From an uncultured Pelagibacteraceae bacterium (GTDB lineage Bacteria > Pseudomonadota > Alphaproteobacteria > Pelagibacterales > Pelagibacteraceae), in contig CACLNK010000003.1 of assembly GCA_902608305.1 (NCBI GenBank), positions 1-52,173 of the forward strand: a DNA stretch of 52,173 nucleotides, given 5' to 3'. The notes under the pieces are model-generated. The model did not search any database and was not told the DNA's origin. It saw nothing but the letters and a program-made list of their open reading frames with translations. Shown one piece after another: positions 46,216 to 52,173 of the stretch. The first letter of the stretch is position 1, and each line of letters opens with the position of its first letter. The position numbers and the translations under genes were made by a program.

Positions 46216-48789
46216 ATGGAGTTTAAAAAAATTCAACTAAATGGTTTTAAATCATTTGCTGAAAAAACTGATTTTATTATAGATAATGGCCTTACAGGAA
46301 TTGTTGGGCCAAACGGATGTGGTAAATCTAATATTGTGGAATCTCTCAGATGGTGCATGGGAGAGACTTCTGCAAAAAGTATGAGGGGTTCTGGAATGGA
46401 AGATGTTATTTTTTCCGGAACATCCAATAAGCCTTCAAAAAACATAGCTGAAGTGTCAATTACTTTAAGTAATCCAGATAAAGATGGTCCTTCTCAGTAT
46501 AACAATCAAGATCATATAGAAATAAGAAGAAAAATAGAAAAGGACAAGGGATCTAAATTTTTTATCAACAATAAGGAAGTAAGAGCTAAAGATTCTCAAA
46601 TGTTTTTTGCCGATTTATCTACTGGAGCACACTCACCATCTATAATTAGTCAAGGCCGTATCGGTGCACTTGTAACCGCTAAACCAATAGATCGTAGAGC
46701 TATTTTAGAAGAGGCCGCAGGAATTGCGGGTCTTCATGTCCGAAGACACGAAGCTGAATTAAGATTAGATGCTTCAGAAAATAATTTAAAAAGGGCTGAT
46801 GAGTTAAGAAGACAACAAGAAAAACAATTAGTTAATCTTCAAAAACAAGCTGAAGAAGCAACAAAATACAAGCTTATTTCAGAAGAAATTAAAAAAATTG
46901 AGGCTGGATTATATTATTTAAGACTAAGAGATATTGATAACGAAATTAAACTAGAGAACGAAATAAATAGTGAAGCTGAAGATGAGTTTGGTGGATTTAA
47001 TATACAAATTAATAACTTAGAAAATTTAATAAAAAATGAAACAACAAAAGTCAGCCCATTAAGAGAAAAAAACTTTGAAAATTTATCAAAACTTCAAAGA
47101 TTAAATTTAGAACTAAAAAGTTTAGATGAAGAAAGTGATAGAACAAAAAAAGAAATTGAAAATATTAAAAATTCTCTAAATACTATAGAAGAAGACATTG
47201 ATCGTGAAAAAAGCATTGTTATTGATGCTAAATCTAATGAAAAAAGACTTAAAGAAGAAAAAAATGAACTAATAGAAATCGATTCCAAATACTATGAAAC
47301 TGAAAAAAAATCTAATGAAGATTTGGCAGAAGCTGTAAAAAAATTAAACAACGAACAAAAAATGGTTGAGTCAATCATAAATTTAGTTGGTGGCAAAAAT
47401 TTACAACAAAATATTTTAAAACTAAATGAAATAAAAAAACAATTAATTAATGCTAAAAATTCATTGGAACAACAAAAATTAGATGAAGTTGCTACTATCT
47501 TAGAAAACTCTAAAGTTAACTTAGACGCGTTAATTAAAAATTTTGAAAGTAGTGAAAATAAAAATCAAATTAATGAAATAGGTTTAAAAAATGAAAATAT
47601 CAAAAAGCTCCAAGAAGAATATGCAGACAGTTTTAGTAAAAACCAATCAATCAAAAATGAGTCGATTAAACGAAATGAAAGAATTAAAACAATAGAAACT
47701 GAAGTTGAAAGTTGGATAAACCTTCTAACAAACTCAGAAAAAATGGTTAATGAATTAAATACAAGAAAAAAGAAATCGTTAGAAAAACTCAACAAGCTGG
47801 AAACGGAACCCCAAACTCAAGCAGAAAAAAAAGGACAAATTTCAGAAAATTTAAGATCTTCTGAAATAGAAAAACAAGAAGATGAAGTTGCAATTAATGA
47901 AATCGATAAAAAAATAAGTTCTTTACGCTCTGACTTGTCTTCTACTCAAGAAAAAATGATTCAAGTTAGAGAGAGAAGAGCAAGTTCATTTGCAACGATT
48001 GACGGATTAAAGCAAAGAAGGAATGATTTGTTAGAAAGAATAAATGCTGAATTAAACTTAAATGAAAATAATCTTCTTGAATTTTCAGATTTAGAAAAAT
48101 CAGAAAGCTTACCTGACTCTATTGAACAAGAAGAATTATTAGATGAAAAAAAGAGACAAAGAGAAAAACTTGGATCTGTAAATTTACGTGCTGACGAAGA
48201 AACTGGTAAATATAAATTAGAAATTAAAAAAATGGAACAAGATAGACAGGATTTGGTAACAGCAATAATTAAGTTGAAAGAAAGTATTAAAGAACTTAAT
48301 CAAAAAGGACGTGAAAGGCTTTTAGAAGCTTTTGAGAAAGTTAACCGTAAATTTAATGAAGTTTACACAAAATTATTTAATGGTGGAAATGCTAAACTTG
48401 AATTAGTGGATTCTGACGACCCACTTGAAGCTGGCTTAGAATTATTGGTTAGTCCGCCTGGTAAAAGATTACAATCAATCACTTTGCTTTCTGGTGGTGA
48501 ACAAGCTTTAACAGCTTTATCTTTAGTCTTTGCAGTTTTTTTAACTAATCCTTCTCCAATTTGTGTATTAGATGAGGTAGATGCTCCATTAGATGATGCT
48601 AATGTAACAAGATTTTGTAATCTCTTAGACGAACTGACAAAAATTACGAACACTCGATTTATTATCGTTACTCATCATGCTTTAACAATGTCTAAAATGA
48701 ATAAACTTTATGGTGTAACCATGCCAGAAAAAGGTATTAGTCAGCTAGTAGCTGTCGATCTACAAAAGGCAGAAACTATGGTAGCTTAA
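46216..48789 (+). CDS. smc: Chromosome segregation ATPase SMC, short form without visible hinge
   Basis: SMC organises and segregates chromosomes. The ATPase head is intact: Walker A GPNGCGKS (31-38), the SPSIISQGRIGALVTAKP block with R-loop region, the EEAAGIAGLHVRRHEAELRL block, signature LLSGGEQALTALSLVFAVF and Walker B ICVLDEVDAPLDDANV near residue 800, then TRFIIVTHHALTMS. The protein has 857 residues against about 1,150-1,200 for the family. Residues about 170-690 read as continuous charged coiled coil; I cannot find the glycine-rich globular hinge that dimerises SMC. The frame has no break. atpI follows by 6 bases. Confidence 0.93.
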   Translation: MEFKKIQLNGFKSFAEKTDFIIDNGLTGIVGPNGCGKSNIVESLRWCMGETSAKSMRGSGMEDVIFSGTSNKPSKNIAEVSITLSNPDKDGPSQYNNQDHIEIRRKIEKDKGSKFFINNKEVRAKDSQMFFADLSTGAHSPSIISQGRIGALVTAKPIDRRAILEEAAGIAGLHVRRHEAELRLDASENNLKRADELRRQQEKQLVNLQKQAEEATKYKLISEEIKKIEAGLYYLRLRDIDNEIKLENEINSEAEDEFGGFNIQINNLENLIKNETTKVSPLREKNFENLSKLQRLNLELKSLDEESDRTKKEIENIKNSLNTIEEDIDREKSIVIDAKSNEKRLKEEKNELIEIDSKYYETEKKSNEDLAEAVKKLNNEQKMVESIINLVGGKNLQQNILKLNEIKKQLINAKNSLEQQKLDEVATILENSKVNLDALIKNFESSENKNQINEIGLKNENIKKLQEEYADSFSKNQSIKNESIKRNERIKTIETEVESWINLLTNSEKMVNELNTRKKKSLEKLNKLETEPQTQAEKKGQISENLRSSEIEKQEDEVAINEIDKKISSLRSDLSSTQEKMIQVRERRASSFATIDGLKQRRNDLLERINAELNLNENNLLEFSDLEKSESLPDSIEQEELLDEKKRQREKLGSVNLRADEETGKYKLEIKKMEQDRQDLVTAIIKLKESIKELNQKGRERLLEAFEKVNRKFNEVYTKLFNGGNAKLELVDSDDPLEAGLELLVSPPGKRLQSITLLSGGEQALTALSLVFAVFLTNPSPICVLDEVDAPLDDANVTRFCNLLDELTKITNTRFIIVTHHALTMSKMNKLYGVTMPEKGISQLVAVDLQKAETMVA

Positions 48790-48795
48790 ATTTGG

Positions 48796-49077
48796 ATGTT
48801 GAAAGATCAGTTCAAAGCTCGCTTGGAGATTGCAAAAAATAAGATATTAAAAAAAAACAAGGATTCAAAACAATCATCATCATCAAATATAGGCGTTGCC
48901 TTTAAATTAAGTACAGAAATGGTCGCTGCTGTCGTTGTAGGCACAATTATTGGGTTTATTTTAGACAATTGGTTTGGTACTAAGCCATGGTTAATATTAA
49001 TATTTTTTTTTGTAGGAGTGGTCGCTGGAATTCTTAATGTGATTAGGTCTGCAAAGAATATGCAAAGTAAAGAATAG
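48796..49077 (+). CDS. atpI: ATP synthase protein I (AtpI)
   Basis: AtpI is a small membrane protein that aids assembly of the c ring. The 93-residue protein has a basic N-terminal part and two hydrophobic segments: MVAAVVVGTIIGFILDNWF (about 43-61) and PWLILIFFFVGVVAGILNVI (about 65-84). The motif GxxxGxxxDxxFGTxPW seen here as GTIIGFILDNWFGTKPW is the family signature. It begins the F0 cluster atpI-atpB-atpE-atpF'-atpF, 6 bases after smc, so the cluster may be read from smc as well as from an internal promoter. F1 genes are not in the window. Confidence 0.9.
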   Translation: MLKDQFKARLEIAKNKILKKNKDSKQSSSSNIGVAFKLSTEMVAAVVVGTIIGFILDNWFGTKPWLILIFFFVGVVAGILNVIRSAKNMQSKE

Positions 49078-49082
49078 AAAAA

Positions 49083-49817
49083 ATGGCAACAAATCCTATG
49101 CACCAATTCAACGTTTATAGAATTGGACCTGAAATCAAACTTGGTGAAATTGATATATCTTTCACAAACGCAAGCTTATTTATGGTTGTTAGTTCTTTAG
49201 CTATATTAATTTTATTTAATATTGGAAGCAAAAAAAATTATTTAATACCAAATAAAATTCAATTGCTTGCAGAACTTAGCTATAGTTTTATATCAAAAAT
49301 GATTAGTGATACCGCAGGCAGTAAGGCCAAACCTTATTTTGCGTTTATTTTTTCTATCTTTATGTTTGTTTTGTTTTGCAACATGTTTGGCATGATGCCG
49401 TATTCATTTACTGTAACTAGTCATATTATTGTAACTTTTGTTTTAGCGACATTTATTTTTATTGGAGTTACAATTATTGGATTTATTAAACATGGCATTG
49501 GTTATTTAAAATTATTTGTACCTAGTGGTGTCCCCTTAGTTTTAATGCCACTTATAGTTATAATAGAAATCATTTCTTACTTAAGTAGACCTATTAGTTT
49601 ATCGGTTAGACTTTTTGCCAACATGATGGCAGGTCATACTATGATGAAAGTTTTCGGAGGCTTTGTAATAAGTCTCGGAATAGTTGGTGGATGGCTTCCA
49701 CTGAGTTTTTCAGTTGCTTTAACTGGTTTGGAGATATTAGTTGCTTTTCTTCAAGCTTATGTTTTTGCAATTTTAACCTGCATCTATTTAAATGATGCAT
49801 TAAATTTACACCATTAA
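49083..49817 (+). CDS. atpB: ATP synthase F0 subunit a
   Basis: Subunit a forms the proton half-channels beside the c ring. The 244-residue protein has about six membrane segments, the conserved FCNMFGMMPYSFT region (about residues 98-110), and helix 5 with ISLSVRLFANMMAGHTMMKV carrying the essential Arg (LSVRLFANM, near 181). The last helix LEILVAFLQAYVFAILTCIYL has the conserved Gln. It follows atpI by 5 bases and precedes atpE by 15. Confidence 0.97.
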   Translation: MATNPMHQFNVYRIGPEIKLGEIDISFTNASLFMVVSSLAILILFNIGSKKNYLIPNKIQLLAELSYSFISKMISDTAGSKAKPYFAFIFSIFMFVLFCNMFGMMPYSFTVTSHIIVTFVLATFIFIGVTIIGFIKHGIGYLKLFVPSGVPLVLMPLIVIIEIISYLSRPISLSVRLFANMMAGHTMMKVFGGFVISLGIVGGWLPLSFSVALTGLEILVAFLQAYVFAILTCIYLNDALNLHH

Positions 49818-49820
49818 AAC

Positions 49821-49827
49821 AAGGAGG
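49821..49827 (+). promoter_or_regulatory. Strong Shine-Dalgarno of atpE
   Basis: AAGGAGG lies 5 bases before the atpE ATG. It is one of the few near-perfect ribosome binding sites in a window where most starts have weak ones or none. This fits the need for about ten c subunits per complex. Confidence 0.8.
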
Positions 49828-49832
49828 ATATA

Positions 49833-50060
49833 ATGGAACTAGAAGCGGCAAAAATGATAGGAGCAGGCTTGGCAGCTATTGCTCTTGCAGGCGCAGGTGT
49901 TGGAATTGGTATTATTTTCGGTAATTACCTTTCTGGAGCAATGAGAAATCCATCAGCTGCTCAAAAACAATTTCCAAATTTACTTTTAGGCTTTGCTTTA
50001 GCAGAGGCAACAGGTTTATTTGGTTTAGTTGTTGCATTAATTATATTATTTGCATTTTAA
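49833..50060 (+). CDS. atpE: ATP synthase F0 subunit c
   Basis: Subunit c forms the rotating proteolipid ring. The 75-residue protein is a two-helix hairpin: helix 1 has the glycine-rich GLAAIALAGAGVGIGIIFG, the polar loop is RNPSAAQ, and helix 2 holds the proton-carrying Glu in FALAEATGLFGLV (about residue 58). There is no sodium-binding Gln/Thr signature, so this is a proton type. It has a strong Shine-Dalgarno sequence. A hairpin 40 bases after its stop may protect or terminate its message. Confidence 0.97.
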   Translation: MELEAAKMIGAGLAAIALAGAGVGIGIIFGNYLSGAMRNPSAAQKQFPNLLLGFALAEATGLFGLVVALIILFAF

Positions 50061-50065
50061 TATTG

Positions 50066-50653
50066 ATGGCAAATAGAATTAACTTTTATTTAATTTTATT
50101 CAGCTTCCTTTTTTATAAGGAAGCTTTTGCCTCAAATGAAGGTATGCCTCAATTAAATCCCGAGTTTTGGATCTCCCAAATTTTTTGGCTTACATTGGTA
50201 TTTGGAACTCTATATGTATTACTTTCCAAGTTTATTCTTCCTAAAATAAGTAATAATTTGGAAACACGAAAATCACAAATAGTAGAAAACATTGGGGCTG
50301 CAGAAAAACAAAGAGAAGAGAGTGATCAAAAAATAAAAGATTATGAAAATATAATTAATGAAGCTAAAATTGAAGCCAAAAATATATTTAATCAAGCTCG
50401 AGAAAAAATTTCAAAAGATATAAATAATAAGAAAGAAAGCTTAAAAAAAGAAATTGATGAAGAAATCAAAAAAGCTGAGGCTGAAATACTAGATCTTAAA
50501 AATAAATCACCTGAAAAAATAAATAAAATTGCAATAGAAACTTCTGCTGATTTAATTAAGCAAATTATTGGAACTGAAGTTAATAGTAGCAATATTTCTG
50601 CAATAGTCGAAGACATTTCAAAAAAAAATGAGGAGAAATATTATGGTAATTGA
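50066..50653 (+). CDS. atpF': ATP synthase F0 subunit b'
   Basis: This 195-residue protein is one of two b-type stator subunits, the usual arrangement in Alphaproteobacteria and phototrophs. A hydrophobic leader with a possible cleavage or membrane segment (YLILFSFLFYKEAFAS, about 8-23) precedes PQLNPEFWISQIFWLTLVFGTLYVLLSKFILPKI, of which WISQIFWLTLVFGTLYVLL is the membrane helix. A long charged coiled coil from about residue 70 to the end completes it. I chose ATG 50066 over the TTG at 50063. The first codons contain a perfect 9-bp inverted repeat. Its tail overlaps the start of atpF. Confidence 0.92.
   Translation: MANRINFYLILFSFLFYKEAFASNEGMPQLNPEFWISQIFWLTLVFGTLYVLLSKFILPKISNNLETRKSQIVENIGAAEKQREESDQKIKDYENIINEAKIEAKNIFNQAREKISKDINNKKESLKKEIDEEIKKAEAEILDLKNKSPEKINKIAIETSADLIKQIIGTEVNSSNISAIVEDISKKNEEKYYGN
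50102..50125 (+). terminator. Perfect 9-bp hairpin followed by T run, inside start of atpF'
   Basis: AGCTTCCTT (50102-50110) and AAGGAAGCT (50117-50125) pair perfectly around a six-base loop TTTTAT, followed by TTT (50126-50128). It lies about 40 bases after the atpE stop and codes for part of the b' leader. It could act as a partial terminator or as an RNase barrier behind atpE. Stem G+C is 4 of 9 pairs and the T tail is short, so termination would be leaky at best. Confidence 0.5.
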
Positions 50654-51140
50654 TGCTACTTTTTGGGTGGGAGTTTCTTTTATACTTTTTTTTGCTGGAC
50701 TAATTTACTTAAAAGTTCCCCAAAAAATAAATGAAATTTTAAATAATCTAATTACTAATATAAAAAATGAAATAATTGAAAGTGAAAAATTAAGAGCTGA
50801 AGCTAAAACTCTTTTGGAAAGTTCACAAATTAAATTGGAAAGTGCTCAAAAAGAGAGTAAAAAAATCATTAATCAAGCGAAAAAAGAAAGTGAAAATTTA
50901 ATAATCGAGATGAATGATAAATTTCATAAATCTTCAGAAATTAAAAAAAACCTTGCAAAAAATAAAATCTCCCAAATGAAAGAATCGGCGCTTAAAGAAA
51001 TTAAAGATATTTCAATTAGATTAGCAGTAAACTCTGTAAAAAAAATAATTTCTAATTCAATTGATAAATCTAAATTAGATAATCTTTTTGAAAAAAATTT
51101 AGAAGAATCAAAAATAGCATTAAAAAAAATTAATTCCTAA
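50643..51140 (+). CDS. atpF: ATP synthase F0 subunit b
   Basis: This 165-residue stator subunit has a membrane helix at the start (ATFWVGVSFILFFAGLIYLK, residues about 5-24), the conserved VPQKINEIL, then a long charged coiled coil ending in a helical delta-contact region (ISIRLAVNSVKKIISNSI). The ATG at 50643 has AGGAG at 50631-50635, seven bases upstream, which decides it over the ATG at 50628. It overlaps the b' stop by 11 bases. With atpI, atpB, atpE and b' it completes the F0 set. Confidence 0.92.
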   Translation: MVIDATFWVGVSFILFFAGLIYLKVPQKINEILNNLITNIKNEIIESEKLRAEAKTLLESSQIKLESAQKESKKIINQAKKESENLIIEMNDKFHKSSEIKKNLAKNKISQMKESALKEIKDISIRLAVNSVKKIISNSIDKSKLDNLFEKNLEESKIALKKINS

Positions 51141-51157
51141 ATTAATTAACATTAAAC

Positions 51158-51183
51158 TTACAATTCTTTAAAAATAATTGTAA
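51158..51183 (+). repeat. 8-bp inverted repeat between atpF and ispH
   Basis: TTACAATT (51158-51165) and AATTGTAA (51176-51183) pair perfectly around a ten-base AT loop, followed by ATTTT. It is the only clear dyad in the 54-base gap after the ATP synthase genes. It may be a weak terminator or a regulator site for ispH; only two G-C pairs make it a poor terminator. Confidence 0.35.
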
Positions 51184-51194
51184 ATTTTAAAAAG

Positions 51195-52139
51195 ATGAAA
51201 AATAAAAAACTAAAAATTTTACTTGCGGCTCCTAGGGGATTTTGTGCTGGTGTTGATAGAGCTATTGAAATTGTAAAAAAAAGTATAAATAAGTTTGGCC
51301 CCCCTGTTTATGTTAGGCATGAAATTGTTCATAATAAATATGTTGTTGATAGTTTAAAAAAAATTGGAGCAATCTTCGTAGAAAAATTAGATGAGGTAAA
51401 AGATAAAACTAGGCCTGTAATATTTTCAGCACATGGCGTTCCTAAATCTGTCCCTGAAAAAGCTAAAAATCTCAACATGGAATATATTGATGCCACCTGT
51501 CCCCTTGTTTCAAAGGTTCATAAAGAAGCTGAAAATTTATATAAAAATAATTACCATATTTTGTTAATTGGTCATCTTAATCACCCAGAGGTAATAGGCA
51601 CTATGGGTCAGCTTATAAAAGGTTCAATTGATTTGATAGAAACAGTTGAAGATGCAAGTAACTATGTAAAAAAAAATGATAAAAAAATTGCTTACGTAAC
51701 ACAAACGACTTTATCGGTTGATGATACCAAAAATATAGTAGCTGTTTTAAAAAGTAAATTTCCAGAAATAAAAGAACCAACAAAAGAAGATATTTGCTAT
51801 GCTACAACTAATCGTCAGGCTGCTGTAAAAAAAATAGCAAAGGACTGCGAAATGTTTTTTATTATTGGTAGTAAAAATTCCTCTAATTCTTTAAGACTGG
51901 TCGAAGTCGCTGAACAAGCTGGGTGTAAGCAATCAGAACTTATTGTTTCTGAAAGCAAAGTGCCAATCGAAAAAATTATTAATTGTTCTACTATAGGAAT
52001 TTCATCTGGTGCATCAGCTCCTGAAGTGTTAGTAAAAAATTTTATTAATCAAATTAAACAAGAGGTTGATGTTGATATTAAAGAAGTAGAAATTATTAAA
52101 GAAAACATAGTATTTAAAACTCCAGGAAAATTGAATTAA
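51195..52139 (+). CDS. ispH: 4-hydroxy-3-methylbut-2-enyl diphosphate reductase
   Basis: IspH makes IPP and DMAPP, the last step of the non-mevalonate isoprenoid pathway, with a 4Fe-4S cluster. The 314-residue protein has APRGFCAGVDRAI with the first cluster Cys (near residue 18), VRHEIVHNKYVV, VIFSAHGVP, DATCPLVSKVHKEA with the second Cys (near 102), VTQTTLSVDDT, ICYATTNRQ with the third Cys (near 199) and IGSKNSSNSLRL. Everything expected is present. The stop codon is followed directly by the ATG of thrB, a common alphaproteobacterial pair. Confidence 0.97.
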   Translation: MKNKKLKILLAAPRGFCAGVDRAIEIVKKSINKFGPPVYVRHEIVHNKYVVDSLKKIGAIFVEKLDEVKDKTRPVIFSAHGVPKSVPEKAKNLNMEYIDATCPLVSKVHKEAENLYKNNYHILLIGHLNHPEVIGTMGQLIKGSIDLIETVEDASNYVKKNDKKIAYVTQTTLSVDDTKNIVAVLKSKFPEIKEPTKEDICYATTNRQAAVKKIAKDCEMFFIIGSKNSSNSLRLVEVAEQAGCKQSELIVSESKVPIEKIINCSTIGISSGASAPEVLVKNFINQIKQEVDVDIKEVEIIKENIVFKTPGKLN

Positions 52140-52173
52140 ATGGCTATATATACTAAAATTTCAAGAAACGACA
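52140..52173 (+). CDS. thrB: Homoserine kinase, first 11 codons, cut by window edge
   Basis: The ATG directly follows the ispH stop with no spacer. The visible peptide MAIYTKISRND matches the N-terminus of the ThrB family (Met-Ala-Val-Tyr-Thr-x-Val/Ile-Ser), and ispH-thrB order is common in Alphaproteobacteria. Homoserine kinase acts in threonine synthesis. Only 34 bases are in the window, so the call rests on a short match plus context. Confidence 0.7.
   Translation, partial: MAIYTKISRND

Overview
The window is one contiguous piece of a very AT-rich (about 30% GC by eye), gene-dense bacterial chromosome. It looks like a streamlined marine alphaproteobacterium of the SAR11/Pelagibacterales type. 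Three things support this: a CcrM-type GANTC methyltransferase; alphaproteobacterial gene neighbourhoods (mutY-DUF721-dsbA-smc, ubiK/lgt/midA/pgeF, ilvE/marR/ompR/envZ, atpI-atpB-atpE-atpF'-atpF with duplicated b subunits, petABC); and extreme compaction. There is no gene-free stretch over 300 bases, and I see no insertion sequence, prophage, CRISPR array or rRNA. The lineage is an inference from gene order and composition, not from a database search.

Layout. 1-1371: outer-membrane lipid transport (mlaA cut by the window edge, mlaC). 1500-3175, minus: an odd repetitive charged coil protein, a small tail-anchored protein and two tRNAs that trail the yqeY-dnaG-rpoD operon (3180-7324). 7448-11849: carAB. 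11846-13472, minus: a 2OG-Fe(II) oxygenase-like protein and an ELM1-family protein. 13566-16828: guaC, trxB and an aspartate-type aminotransferase. 16865-22598: uvrB, a FolM-like pteridine reductase, folB, uvrC and pgsA. 22595-25939: ilvE, then a MarR/OmpR/EnvZ-type regulatory set. 25923-32212: ubiK, lgt, midA, pgeF, prs, rplY, pth and ychF. 32189-34759, minus: the cytochrome bc1 operon. 34833-36615: trmL, hemF and greA. 36612-40542, minus: TPR protein, ispE, tRNA-Gln and cca. 40554-42986: type-4 uracil-DNA glycosylase, rnhB and ccrM. 42983-45141, minus: FAD monooxygenase and mutY. 45142-52173: DUF721, dsbA, smc, the F0 genes of ATP synthase, ispH and the first codons of thrB.

The genes are mostly housekeeping: pyrimidine/arginine precursors, purine salvage, folate, isoprenoids, DNA repair, respiration and ATP synthesis. 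The points worth attention are in the details. tRNA-Val(GAC) has intact stems but non-canonical D and T loops. The SMC protein has no visible hinge. tRNAs abut mRNAs directly (rpoD/tRNA-Val, tRNA-Gln/cca). The ccrM promoter candidate is packed with GANTC sites. DnaG and the uracil-DNA glycosylase have lost most metal-ligand residues. pgeF seems to start at a non-ATG/GTG/TTG codon. A repeat-expanded lysine/glutamate/glutamine protein sits in an otherwise minimal genome. Four convergent gene pairs share exactly the tetranucleotide TTAA as both stop codons.
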